DNA from: Actinomadura sp. KC216
GTDB lineage: Bacteria > Actinomycetota > Actinomycetes > Streptosporangiales > Streptosporangiaceae
Length of the DNA stretch: 39,918 bases
NCBI RefSeq assembly: GCF_004348535.1
Contig: NZ_SMJX01000042.1
Span: 1-39,918, forward strand
Direction of reading: 5' to 3'
Part shown: positions 1 to 7,573 of the stretch, piece by piece
Layout: every line of letters starts with the position of its first letter
Position numbering within the stretch: the stretch's first letter is position 1
Position numbers and translations under genes: made by a program
The notes under the pieces: generated by a model
Databases searched by the model: none
Seen by the model: the letters and a program-made list of their open reading frames with translations, nothing else
Told to the model about the DNA's origin: nothing

Positions 1-1
1 C

Positions 2-637
2 CTCGCCCTCAACCCCAGCGGCGTAACCCGCGACCAAGCCATCGCCGCTCTGTGGCCCGACCACCAACCCGACACCGCAACCACCCAGTTCAACACCGCC
101 GTCGCCAACATCCGCAAAACGCTCCGCACCGCGACCGGACTCCGGGAACCCATGTACGTCATCCGCACCGCAGGCCGCTACCAGCTCGACCCCGACCTCA
201 TCGACATCGACGAACAACGCCTCAACGCCGCACTCACCCACGCCCGACACGCCACCACCGACACCGAACGCCTCACCGCCCTCAAACCAGTCGCCGACCT
301 CTACACCGCCGAATTCGCCACCGACCTCACCCACGACTGGGCCGAAAACCACCGCGAACACCTCCGCCGAGCCGTCACCGACGCCCTGACCCGCCTCTGC
401 CGGCTCCTCCAACCCGACCACCCAGAACAAGCTCTAACCACACTCGAACAAGCCATCTCCCACGACCCTTACGCCGAACACCTGTACCGCAACCTGATGC
501 AGCTCCAAGCCGAACTCGGCGACCCAGACGCCGCCAAACGCACATACCAGCTCCTCACCAATCGCCTCACCGACCTCGACACCGAACCCGACGACCAAAC
601 CCACCAACTACTGGCTAACATCCGCCAACCTCACTAA
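2..637 (+). CDS. SARP/BTAD-type transcriptional regulator, C-terminal part (5' end outside window)
   Basis: The reading frame is open from the window edge, and 211 residues are visible. The first part (QAIAALWPD followed by NTAVANIRKTLR and a YVIRTAGRYQLD strand pair) matches the second half of an OmpR/SARP winged-helix DNA-binding domain. From about residue 60 the protein is helical, with TPR-like spacing, as in bacterial transcriptional activator domains (AFATDLTHDWAENHRE, then DPYAEHLYRNLMQLQAELGD). Such proteins usually activate neighbouring biosynthetic or signalling genes. The true start and any N-terminal fusion partner (NTPase, LysM) lie upstream. A stop follows at 635-637 and the next sequence is an integrase relic, so the target is probably to the left. 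Family assignment is fairly sure, function in detail unknown. Confidence 0.8.
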   Translation, partial: LALNPSGVTRDQAIAALWPDHQPDTATTQFNTAVANIRKTLRTATGLREPMYVIRTAGRYQLDPDLIDIDEQRLNAALTHARHATTDTERLTALKPVADLYTAEFATDLTHDWAENHREHLRRAVTDALTRLCRLLQPDHPEQALTTLEQAISHDPYAEHLYRNLMQLQAELGDPDAAKRTYQLLTNRLTDLDTEPDDQTHQLLANIRQPH

Positions 638-650
638 TCTCGCTGCCGGC

Positions 651-969
651 GAGCTGCAGCCCGTTGAAAGGCATGGCCGCATCGGTACCGAGCCGGGCGT
701 CGCCGACCAGCCACGTGACCGCTTCACCGGCAAATCCGTATCCGGCGTCGTCTGAGATCGGGCCGTGCTGGCCGAGCTGCCGTACGCAGAGGAGTACACC
801 GGGCACTCCATCCGGCCCGGTGCCGCAACGGCTGCGTACGCCGCCCGCATGCCGGTCTCCGTCATCACCGGCCCCTGGCCAGTGGTCAGAGAAGCCCCCG
901 GTCGCGCTCGGTTACATCCGCGCTATCGACCAGTGGCAGCACAACCCCATGAAGGGCATCGGGCTATGA
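651..969 (+). pseudogene. Decayed tyrosine recombinase (phage-type integrase), C-terminal fragment
   Basis: In the frame of base 651 the translation reads RHGRIGTEPGVADQP, RFTGKSVSGVV, then a TGA, then AEEYTGHSIRPGAATAAYAA. This is the box II region of actinomycete tyrosine recombinases (HSxRxG arginine motif). The homologous reading then moves to the frame of base 664 and continues WSEKPPVALGYIRAIDQW to DNPMKGIGL-like sequence (here NPMKGIGL). That is the region carrying the catalytic tyrosine (GYIR). One in-frame stop (about 753-755) and one frameshift (about 890) are therefore needed to explain the similarity, and the N-terminal half is missing. It is a relic of an integrated element and should not be functional. 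Confidence 0.75.
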
Positions 970-991
970 CGCCAATAGAAAGCTGGAAGGA

Positions 992-2407
992 TCACGTGTT
1001 CAATAGGCCGACTCGCGTTCCCCATTCAGTGATCTCACCCCGGAGCCGTCCCCACGCTGCGGGCACCAACTCCCCGTCCGGTGTGATCAGCGGCACTTCC
1101 GGGAGACCGAAGGCATGAACTGCCTGGTCCGCAAGCAGAGATCCTACAGACAGCAGTTCGTGGCCTTCCTCTGCGATGTCGTCGACAAAGGCGGTCGCAG
1201 CGCCGTGGGCTTCCTCCGTCCGATGGCCCGTCCCCCAACCATTCCCGTCCTGGATCTCAAGGGGAAGCTGCTCCGATCTAGCTGTCACCCAGACAGGGAA
1301 GCTCCGGACCAGCCCGACGTCGGCCACGAGGCGAAAGCGAATGGATACGGCCCCGGATGCTCTGGTGCGATCGCGGCTGTGCTTGCCCAAGAGCAGAAGT
1401 CCTGACAGCAGCAGAAGCGTGACATAGGGAAGAGATATCGGCAGGATCTCCCTCTTTCCCGCCTTCTGGAGAACGGACGGCTCGAGGTGGATGAGCAGCG
1501 CGCCCGATCCATCAGCATGGAACTCCGCATAACGGTTCGGGGAACTGCCCCCACCACTAATGGCAACCAGTCTCCCGGCAGCAACACGCGCCTGCGAAAA
1601 GAACACGTCGCCGTGAATAGTCTTCGAGGAGTGCGCCTCCATCTGGAAATCTTGGTAGACCTCTCTGTTAATGCGAAGGCTTCCTGGGTTCTCCGGTACA
1701 AGTGCGATCGACAACACAGGGATGATAGGCCGCCAGAGTTGGAGCTCGAGCGTTTTGATACTCTCTGTCATCGGGAAGAGATCGGTGTAGGCAACGAATG
1801 CCTCTTCCTCAACGGCGTCGAGCCGCTCGGCAAGGCCGCGGGCCTCGGTGAACCTGGCCCTGTACCGCGTGGCAACTTCAGGCTCCTGCATCCAGCGGGT
1901 GGAGGCACCCGCACGAATGGGGTAGCGCAGCCACCCCTCCTTCTGACGGTTGTCGAAGATGGCGTGCGGCGCCAAAGCGCTTCGTTCAACAGTGACCAGC
2001 AGGACGCCGCGGCCCTGGTCACTCGGATCCTCCACCGCGAGGATGTCAACAGGCAGAGGCCACGGCGCAATGTTCGACAGCACGGCATACAGCCGGCGCT
2101 GCTCAGCATCGGTTACGTCGACCTTTGTGATCACTGCGGGAACGGCGCGCTGCCCGTCCTCCTTGATGCCGATCATGAGGACTCCGCCGCGGTCGTTGGC
2201 CATGGCAGCGACGTCCTTGCAGAACTCGACCTTCTGCTCATCGTTCTTGGCGTGGACGAGTTCCTTGTAGTCCAGGTCTGCAGCCTCGGTCGCCTCGTCT
2301 CGCCCTACAAGGGCCTGTACGTCAGCGAAGGTGAGCAGGTCGATGCGCTTGCCGAAGAGCGCCTCGAGGCGCGGCGATCGAAACATGGCCGAAAATGTAC
2401 GCCTCAT
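992..2407 (-). CDS. AlbA_2 (Schlafen-like, divergent AAA-4) domain protein
   Basis: The segment at about residues 38-165 carries the AlbA_2 signature: EAADLDYKEL, then a helix with AAMANDRGGVLMIGIKEDG, then the strand/helix pattern ending near LRYPIRAG. AlbA_2 domains bind nucleic acid in Schlafen-related proteins, in regulators and in some defence proteins. After a helical linker (RFTEARGLAERLDAVEEEA) the remaining 300 residues are unfamiliar. They include one strongly hydrophobic stretch (PYVTLLLLSGLLLLG, about residues 325-340) that could be a membrane segment or a buried strand/helix. The start is uncertain: ATG 2407 and ATG 2383 are both plausible and neither has a clear ribosome site. 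The open frame extends to 2632, but that part looks non-coding. It is alone on its strand next to an integrase relic, consistent with accessory DNA. Confidence 0.7.
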   Translation of the reverse strand: MRRTFSAMFRSPRLEALFGKRIDLLTFADVQALVGRDEATEAADLDYKELVHAKNDEQKVEFCKDVAAMANDRGGVLMIGIKEDGQRAVPAVITKVDVTDAEQRRLYAVLSNIAPWPLPVDILAVEDPSDQGRGVLLVTVERSALAPHAIFDNRQKEGWLRYPIRAGASTRWMQEPEVATRYRARFTEARGLAERLDAVEEEAFVAYTDLFPMTESIKTLELQLWRPIIPVLSIALVPENPGSLRINREVYQDFQMEAHSSKTIHGDVFFSQARVAAGRLVAISGGGSSPNRYAEFHADGSGALLIHLEPSVLQKAGKREILPISLPYVTLLLLSGLLLLGKHSRDRTRASGAVSIRFRLVADVGLVRSFPVWVTARSEQLPLEIQDGNGWGTGHRTEEAHGAATAFVDDIAEEGHELLSVGSLLADQAVHAFGLPEVPLITPDGELVPAAWGRLRGEITEWGTRVGLLNT

Positions 2408-2606
2408 GCTGGTGCTGGTGGGGACAGGTACTTCGAGTTGGGCCGCAGGGAGCAGCAGGGACGCAGGATGGTCGTAAGCGCAGGACGGGCACGCGAAGGT
2501 CGTCCCACGGGCACGCCCGCACGACTCGAACGTGATCCTGGTAGCGACTTCGCCAGCGTCAGGCCTGCCGCGGTTGCGCCCGCAGCGTGACGGAGGTTCG
2601 TGTTCC

Positions 2607-3029
2607 TCATGCCAGGTGTGGGTCGGGAACAAGGCGGAGGTGGAAGCGGACCCGTGTCCGGCCAGCTATCAGGGTGTCCCACTCCCAGTCGCCGTCCGAG
2701 AGCGCATCGAGGAGGAACAGTCCTCGGCCGTGCTCTGCTCCGTTGCGTGGGAGGCTCTGGACGGCGGGGAGCTTTCCATTCTTTCCGCCGTCCAGGGCCT
2801 CGATCGTCATGCGGTCATCGATCACAGTGCACGCCACCGTGATGTGGCGTCCCGCCCCGTGCTCGACCGCGTTGGTGACGATCTCGGAGAGACCCAGCAG
2901 AGCCTTGTCGACTACCTCGGCTCCGGGGGCGGGTGTGAGGGTGGTCAACTGATCTTTTAGCCACGTCCGGGCCCTGGGTACGGAGGACGGGTTGCGACGG
3001 AATCGGGCCGTCCGACGTCGCCGGGTCAT
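2607..3029 (-). CDS. Anti-sigma-type ATP-binding protein (HATPase_c_2)
   Basis: A 140-residue protein that is essentially one GHKL ATPase domain. The N box is GLSEIVTNAVEHG (about residues 46-58), the G1-like loop is LDGGKNGK, and the G2 loop is EHGRGLFLLDALSDGDW. It resembles the RsbW/SpoIIAB class of serine-kinase/anti-sigma factors, of which actinomycetes carry many stand-alone copies, usually with unknown partners. The start at 3029 is fixed by an ATGA overlap with the stop of the preceding gene, and GGAG lies 8 nt upstream. Translation is therefore coupled to the small upstream protein. I see no dedicated sigma factor nearby. Confidence 0.85.
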   Translation of the reverse strand: MTRRRRTARFRRNPSSVPRARTWLKDQLTTLTPAPGAEVVDKALLGLSEIVTNAVEHGAGRHITVACTVIDDRMTIEALDGGKNGKLPAVQSLPRNGAEHGRGLFLLDALSDGDWEWDTLIAGRTRVRFHLRLVPDPHLA

Positions 3030-3304
3030 GTGCATCGCTCCGCGAGCAGCGTGACGATGTGCGGTGCGGCGGTTGTGACATCCGAGCTGGGTGCCTCGTA
3101 GGCGTCGCGGCGGCCCCATTTGGAGATCAAGGCGGAGCCGCGTTCGAGAACGACGGCCGGGACGCGCTCTTCGCCCACGCGGGCACAGAGCCGCCCGGGC
3201 GTCTCGTCCCCGGCCATGTGAACGCCCTGGTAGTCGCCCAGCTGGGTGGCCGGATGAACCAGATGCCAGTACTGCGGAACTGCCTGCGCCTGTTGCGTCG
3301 TCAT
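3026..3304 (-). CDS. Small conserved-looking hypothetical protein upstream of anti-sigma-type ATPase
   Basis: About 92 residues, beginning MTTQQAQAVPQYWHLVHP and ending in LLAERCT. No domain is recognised. The ATG at 3304 is preceded by GAGGA with a 7-nt gap, and this decides the start. The frame stays open to a GTG at 3412, giving 128 residues, and part of that extension has coding-like codon use, so the longer form cannot be excluded. The stop overlaps the ATPase start (ATGA), so the two are one transcript and probably work together. A 16-bp repeat motif at 3450-3465 sits just upstream of the pair and is the likely operator. Confidence 0.6.
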   Translation of the reverse strand: MTTQQAQAVPQYWHLVHPATQLGDYQGVHMAGDETPGRLCARVGEERVPAVVLERGSALISKWGRRDAYEAPSSDVTTAAPHIVTLLAERCT

Positions 3305-3449
3305 CGCCGGGTCCTCGGAGGCCGTCACCAGTTCGGCGCACTGCGGCAGGGTCAGAATGCGATCGGCTGGCCACACTGCGTCGGGTTCGTTTCCTGCCAC
3401 AGGAAACTCCACAAAGACGGGTCACACGACACGGTGCCGGTGCCGCGGA

Positions 3450-3465
3450 TGGTCAAAGTGGTCAA
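3450..3465 (+). promoter_or_regulatory. 16-bp motif upstream of small protein/ATPase pair
   Basis: TGGTCAAAGTGGTCAA, a 9-bp-period direct repeat of TGGTCAA. The reverse complement occurs exactly at 5593-5608 and with two mismatches at 5497-5512, both upstream of the XRE regulator gene. Position and repetition suggest an operator or activator site, perhaps of that regulator. Binding is inference. Confidence 0.5.
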
Positions 3466-3576
3466 TGTTCGGTGAGCAGCGTGCTCGCTTGAAGCTGAGA
3501 GGACTGGGCGTTAGGCTCGCCGGCCGACTTGCGACGGTGGCGCCCTTAGGGCGTCCGCTTGCGAGGAATGATCTTC

Positions 3577-4050
3577 TTAGGCTTCGTCCTGCCAGTACTG
3601 GGCCAGCATTTCCCCGGGCCAGCTCGGCTCCCGGACCTCGCCTCGGGGGCCCATCTCAGCGAAGTAGGGCGCCAGATCGTAGATCGGCGTCCCGTCGATG
3701 GCGTCGAGATCGGCGACGTGCAGGTCGAGCCCGTCGACCTTCAGGAGGCGCGGGAATGATTGGGCGAGTTGGTTGGGTCGCCTGTGGTTGCGGTGGACGA
3801 ACGTTCCGCTGGGGGGCCATTTGGGGTCGTTGCGAGGGCTTCTGGCGTGGAGCGCAACATCGTCGGGTGAGGCCTTGTCGAAGTGCCAGACCACAATCAG
3901 GTGAGAGAACTCCTCCAGCCCCTGGACGACCTCCGCCGGGAAGTCGGAATTGAGACGGATGACGGCAGCACCGCCCCAATGATCATCGGTCGGCTCGGTG
4001 CGGCCTCCGACGACATGACCGATCGGCCGTATCTCCAGCGGCTGTGCCAT
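3577..4050 (-). CDS. TrmO/YaeB-like protein, possible tRNA t6A37 N6-methyltransferase (divergent)
   Basis: The 157-residue protein begins LEIRPIGHVVGGRTEP and has GLEEFSHLIVVWHFDKA, then GTFVHRNHRRPNQLAQ, DLDAIDGTPIYDLAPYF. These follow the order of the TrmO (UPF0066) beta-barrel family, which uses S-adenosylmethionine to methylate t6A at position 37 of tRNA. The hallmark FATRSPxRPNPIG is altered here (FVHRNHRRPNQLAQ): the RPN is kept but the following PIG is lost. This may be a paralogue with another substrate. Start ATG 4050 has AAGGGA about 6 nt upstream. It lies between two regulator genes on the same strand with 30 nt to the XRE gene stop. Confidence 0.7.
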   Translation of the reverse strand: MAQPLEIRPIGHVVGGRTEPTDDHWGGAAVIRLNSDFPAEVVQGLEEFSHLIVVWHFDKASPDDVALHARSPRNDPKWPPSGTFVHRNHRRPNQLAQSFPRLLKVDGLDLHVADLDAIDGTPIYDLAPYFAEMGPRGEVREPSWPGEMLAQYWQDEA

Positions 4051-4080
4051 GACGTCCCTTCGTTCCGGTGCCGGACGGGC

Positions 4081-5469
4081 TCAATCTACTTGCGCGAGGT
4101 AGGAGGCGCCACGGGCGTCGAGCTTGGCGACGATCGGGATGCCTCGGTGCCTGAATGGGGAGAGCTGTTCGCGCATGGTCAGCACGGTCTGCCGTGCGCG
4201 GCCCGAGTAGATGCCGTCTTCGAGGGCGTCCAGCGCCTGGGCCCAGGTTTTGCACGCCTCCTCCACTCTCCCGGAGCCACATTGAGCCGCTGCGAGGTAT
4301 CCGAGTGTGACGACGTGCGTGCGTTTGAAGGCCGAGCCCCGCGTCCGTACGCTGCGCTGGAGCTCGTGGATGGCGCCCTGATGGTCGCCCGAGTCGCGTA
4401 GCGCGCAGCCGGTCTCGTGTGCCAGGGAGGCTTCGCCGAAGAAGAAGGTCCGGTGAGGTTCCTCGATCCCGTCGCCGGCCGCTCGCAGATCATCTTCGGC
4501 CTTCAGGAGCGCTTTCGCGGTTTTGCCCCCGCCGTTGTTCACCGCGAGGCCTCGGGCATGCACGACACCGAGCAGAGCTCGTTCTCGGGGTGTCGCCGAC
4601 AGATACCGTTGGCCTTTCATGGATTCCGTGGACAGTTCCAGGCTCAGCTTGTAGTAGCCGAGATCAATCGCTTGGTGTGCCATAGCGCGAAGAATGTGCC
4701 CACTCAGTGGCTCATTCTCCGCATAGCCGGCCAGGGTGAGAGCGAGTTGGAAGTAGCGTTGCGCTAGTGCGTGTTCGGCATTGTCGAAGGCCATCCATCC
4801 TGCGAGATAGGCCAGTTCGGCCGCTGCTGAATACATGTTCCGGCGGACGGTTGCGTCGGGAAACGTGCCGCGCAGGAATGCCGCGACGTCGGAATTGAGG
4901 TACTGGACGACAGCAGTTCTCCCATGCCCGCCGCCGCGTCGCTGGTCGAGCTGCGAGAAGGCGACGGTGAGCTGACGTACGGCCATCACGTCCCCGCGCC
5001 CGACCCGCTGGGTTGTCCGCGGGTCTTGGGCGTTGGTCGAAGCGGCCAGGGCCCGCCAGGTCGCCTCATTCGGTACGGCCAGTGCAGCCGCAGAGTAGAC
5101 GGCGCCAGTCAGGAGGCTTCTGCGCTCGGGGTCCAAGTCCATTCTCCCCAGGTCGGTCAGCGTCACCAGGGGGTCAACACTCCACTGCGCGTGGCCCGAA
5201 GGCGGTGCGTTGGGGACTTCGAACCCGAGATCGTTCGGCGTGATCTCACGCTTGAGCTGACGGGACAGTGCCTGACACAAGATTATCGGGGCTCTGCCGG
5301 TGGGCCGGGTTCCCCCTACCCACATGCTGATGTGGGAGCGACCGATGATCGTGCAGGAACGGTCTTTGGTCTGGCGGACGATGTTGTTGTAGGCCGAGGC
5401 CGCCTGTGCCCTGGACCAGCCAGCTTCAGTCAGCAGTGCCGCAAGCCGCTCGTTTCGCGTGCGTGTCAT
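4081..5469 (-). CDS. XRE-family regulator with TPR-like C-terminal domain
   Basis: 462 residues. The N-terminal 80 residues form a helix-turn-helix (ERLAALLTEAGWSRAQAASAYNNIVRQ, then IGRSHISMWVGGTRPTGRAPIILCQALSRQL). A long alpha-helical region follows, with TPR-like repeats such as AELAYLAGWMAFDNAEHALAQRYFQLALTLA (given here in pieces) and FFFGEASLAHETGC. This layout is common in actinomycete regulators that sense peptides or control secondary metabolism and morphogenesis. ATG 5469 is chosen because AGGGG lies 7 nt upstream; an upstream in-frame ATG at 5484 has no such support. Two copies of the TTGACCACTTTGACCA motif lie 28-140 nt upstream, so autoregulation is likely. The gene is divergent from the lanthipeptide cluster and may regulate it. 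Confidence 0.75.
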   Translation of the reverse strand: MTRTRNERLAALLTEAGWSRAQAASAYNNIVRQTKDRSCTIIGRSHISMWVGGTRPTGRAPIILCQALSRQLKREITPNDLGFEVPNAPPSGHAQWSVDPLVTLTDLGRMDLDPERRSLLTGAVYSAAALAVPNEATWRALAASTNAQDPRTTQRVGRGDVMAVRQLTVAFSQLDQRRGGGHGRTAVVQYLNSDVAAFLRGTFPDATVRRNMYSAAAELAYLAGWMAFDNAEHALAQRYFQLALTLAGYAENEPLSGHILRAMAHQAIDLGYYKLSLELSTESMKGQRYLSATPRERALLGVVHARGLAVNNGGGKTAKALLKAEDDLRAAGDGIEEPHRTFFFGEASLAHETGCALRDSGDHQGAIHELQRSVRTRGSAFKRTHVVTLGYLAAAQCGSGRVEEACKTWAQALDALEDGIYSGRARQTVLTMREQLSPFRHRGIPIVAKLDARGASYLAQVD

Positions 5470-5496
5470 GGGCCACCCCTGCACCGCAACGGATCA

Positions 5497-5512
5497 TTGA
5501 TCAGTTTGACCA
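5497..5512 (-). promoter_or_regulatory. 16-bp motif, imperfect copy, upstream of XRE gene
   Basis: TTGATCAGTTTGACCA on the plus strand. It matches 14 of 16 bases of TTGACCACTTTGACCA (5593-5608) and lies 28 nt upstream of the ATG at 5469. Probable operator for autoregulation; not proven. Confidence 0.45.
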
Positions 5513-5592
5513 ACCTAGAAGGCAGAGTAATCCGTCCAGTGGGGAATTGTTCGGCGCTTGGTCATGTAGGAGCTCCGAGCAGCTGGCGATCT

Positions 5593-5608
5593 TTGACCAC
5601 TTTGACCA
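5593..5608 (-). promoter_or_regulatory. 16-bp motif, perfect copy, in intergenic region before lanthipeptide cluster
   Basis: TTGACCACTTTGACCA, the exact reverse complement of the site at 3450-3465. It lies 124 nt upstream of the XRE gene and 385 nt upstream of the first lanthipeptide gene, so it could serve either direction. Confidence 0.5.
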
Positions 5609-5992
5609 GTTACACCGCCGTCGGACCCTGACCACGCTCTTCCCAGCGTGTTCCATAACAAGGAGAAGTGGCAGGTCTCTTGAAGACCTCCCATGCGGCA
5701 AGCACCCGGAGGTAAAGCCTGATGGTGGCGGTGATCGACAGGGCGCGCAGAAGGCGCCACTTGAGCGACTTCTTCGACAGGGCACCCAGAGGGCGAGATG
5801 AGCCTGACGTGTCGACCTTCCACAGCTTTGAGACGCCCGTAGGCCGATTTCCGAGGTGAAGTCTCGCCCTCTCGGACAGGCTGTGGTGGGCGGGTCGAGG
5901 TCCGGTAGTGCTCTGATGTGCAGCCGTCGGGCTTCGGCCATGCACAGCGAGATCTACTCACACCGCATCCGAGCAGCAGATGGGAAACGTTC

Positions 5993-7288
5993 GTGACCAA
6001 GCCCAGGGACAGCATCGGAACCGGCGAGGCCAGCGGCGACCAGAGCGCCGCCTGGCGCGCCCGGGCCGTGGAACAGCTCATCGGCAACGGGACGATCGTC
6101 TCGGATGCCGTCGCCACCGCGATGCGGACGGTGCCCCGTCACTTGTTCATCCCTGAAGTGTCGCCTGAGGAGGCGTACGAGCCGTTCCGGGCGGTCGTCA
6201 CCAAGAGGGATGAGGAGGGCAACGCCCTGAGCTCGGTCTCCGACATGCACGTCCAGGCGTTCATGCTGGAGCAGGCCGCGATCGTGCCGGGCATGAACGT
6301 TCTGGAGATCGGAAGTGGCGGGTACAACGCGGCGCTGCTGGCTGAACTCGTCGGCCCGTCCGGCACGGTCACCACGGTCGACATCGACCCGGAGGTGACC
6401 GACCGGGCCCGCCGGATGCTCGATGAAGCCGGGTATTCGCAGGTGAATGTCGTTCTCGGTGACGCTGAGGCCGGTGTGCCCGCCTACGCACCCTACGACA
6501 GGATCCTGGTCACGATGGGGGCGTGGGACATCCCGCCCGCCTGGCCGGCGCAGCTGGCCGAGGGCGGCCGCATCAGCACGGCCTTGCGCATCCGGGGTCT
6601 GCACCGGGTCATTACCTTCGAGGACGCCGACGGGTACCTGGTCAGCACGGCATCCAAGATGTTCGGGTTCGTGGCCGTGCAGGGCGCGGGCGCTCACCAG
6701 GCCAAGCTGCTGGTGATGCGCGACGGCGAGGTCACCCTTCGGTTCGACGACGGGACCGACCTTGACCCCAGCCTCTTCGCGGGTGTGTTCGACACCCCGC
6801 GAGTAGAGGTCTGGAGCGGCGCTTACATCGGTCTCGGCGAGTTCCTGGACACCCTGCAGATGTGGCTGGCCACCGCCTTCCCCGGTTTCTGCATGGTCCT
6901 GGTCGATCAGGACCGCGACACCGGCGTGGTCGCACCGCGCAACGCCTCTTCGGCGATGGCCGTGGCCGACGACGCCGGGAACCTCGCCTACTTGACGACC
7001 CGGCCGGCGACCGAGGACGGTCACAAGGCGCTGGAGTACGGCGTGCACGCGTACGGCCCCGACGCCGCTCGGCTCGCTGAGTCGGTGGCTGAGCAGTTGC
7101 GGGTCTGGAGCCGCGATTACCGCAGAGGCCCTGGCCCGCAGTACCGGATCTACCCGGCTGGCACGCCCGATGACCAGCTGCCCCACGGACGCGTCGTGGA
7201 CAAGGCGCATAGCCGGGTCTCGATCTCCTGGCCGCAGACGGCGACCGCCATAGCCGGCCAGGGGCTTCTGCAACCCCCCGTTAAGTGA
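5993..7288 (+). CDS. PIMT-like methyltransferase of FxLD lanthipeptide system
   Basis: 431 residues. The first half is a protein-L-isoaspartate O-methyltransferase fold: RAVEQLIGNGTIVSDAVATA, TVPRHLFIPE, SDMHVQAFMLEQAAIVPGMNVLEIGSGGYNAAL (motif I near residue 103), TVDIDPEV and YDRILVTMGAWDIPPAW. The C-terminal 200 residues (from about MFGFVAVQGAGAH) are the extension seen in methyltransferases of FxLD systems. In the related class I lanthipeptide OlvSA system such enzymes methylate aspartate in the core peptide, leading to succinimide or isoaspartate; I infer similar chemistry here. GTG 5993 is preferred (GGGA about 9 nt upstream) over ATG 5918. The stop sits in the GTGAGGAGA that serves as ribosome site for the precursor gene, so the two are co-transcribed. 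Confidence 0.85.
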   Translation: MTKPRDSIGTGEASGDQSAAWRARAVEQLIGNGTIVSDAVATAMRTVPRHLFIPEVSPEEAYEPFRAVVTKRDEEGNALSSVSDMHVQAFMLEQAAIVPGMNVLEIGSGGYNAALLAELVGPSGTVTTVDIDPEVTDRARRMLDEAGYSQVNVVLGDAEAGVPAYAPYDRILVTMGAWDIPPAWPAQLAEGGRISTALRIRGLHRVITFEDADGYLVSTASKMFGFVAVQGAGAHQAKLLVMRDGEVTLRFDDGTDLDPSLFAGVFDTPRVEVWSGAYIGLGEFLDTLQMWLATAFPGFCMVLVDQDRDTGVVAPRNASSAMAVADDAGNLAYLTTRPATEDGHKALEYGVHAYGPDAARLAESVAEQLRVWSRDYRRGPGPQYRIYPAGTPDDQLPHGRVVDKAHSRVSISWPQTATAIAGQGLLQPPVK

Positions 7289-7302
7289 GGAGAGTGGTCA
7301 GC

Positions 7303-7503
7303 ATGCTCCACGGCCAGACCTCGGGTGCCGCCACGGCGCTGGCCGAGCGGCCTGTCGAGGAGGACGAGTTCGACCTCGACGTGCGAGTGCTCGTCGCCTA
7401 CGCTCCGGCGGCCCGCGGGAACTGCCCGACCGACGATGGGTGCGGCAACACCTGCGCAGGCAACGACAGCACGTGCAACTCCACGTTCGACGACCCGTCC
7501 TGA
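7303..7503 (+). CDS. FxLD-family lanthipeptide precursor
   Basis: 66 residues. The leader contains EEDEFDLDVRVLV, the FxLD motif that names the family. The C-terminal part has four cysteines and several Ser/Thr in the pattern CPTDDGC-GNT-C-AGNDST-C-NSTFDDPS, so up to four lanthionine or methyllanthionine rings are possible. The Asp pair in PTDDG and the DDPS end are candidate targets for the isoaspartate-type methyltransferase. ATG 7303 is chosen because GAGGAG lies about 10 nt upstream; GTG 7285 and 7294 in frame are alternatives. The gene lies directly after the methyltransferase and is separated from LanB by a perfect palindrome. Confidence 0.9.
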   Translation: MLHGQTSGAATALAERPVEEDEFDLDVRVLVAYAPAARGNCPTDDGCGNTCAGNDSTCNSTFDDPS

Positions 7504-7506
7504 CTG

Positions 7507-7544
7507 AGAGCTGCCGGCACGCCGCGCGGCGTGCCGGCAGCTCT
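7507..7544 (+). terminator. 38-bp perfect palindrome between precursor and LanB (attenuator or processing hairpin)
   Basis: The left arm AGAGCTGCCGGCACGCCG (7507-7524) pairs without mismatch with 7527-7544, and the two central bases CG are themselves palindromic. No T-run follows. In an RNA this is an 18-bp, very stable stem starting 3 nt after the precursor stop. Partial termination or RNA stabilisation here would give more precursor than enzyme, a usual arrangement in lanthipeptide operons. The next gene's ribosome site (GGGAGGTGGG) lies 16 nt downstream. Confidence 0.75.
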
Positions 7545-7573
7545 GTCGCCGGTGAAGCCTGGGAGGTGGGAAA

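Larger units (their letters stand above)
5470..5992. other. Divergent intergenic region between XRE gene and lanthipeptide operon
   Basis: 523 bases. Apart from the two repeated motifs I recognise no gene or transposon here. Open frames on both strands (for example minus 5515-6117) have no recognisable domain and run into the coding sequence of the methyltransferase. The promoter of the lanthipeptide operon should lie here, but I could not pick a convincing -35/-10 pair. Confidence 0.5.

Noticed and set aside
52..618. Long open frame of 188 codons overlapping the SARP fragment
   Set aside because: Arg/Pro/His-rich composition typical of a wrong frame in GC-rich DNA; the overlapping frame from base 2 has the recognisable BTAD protein.
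5954..7273. Minus-strand open frame of 439 codons
   Set aside because: Antisense to the PIMT-like methyltransferase, whose motifs are clear; the minus translation has no domain.
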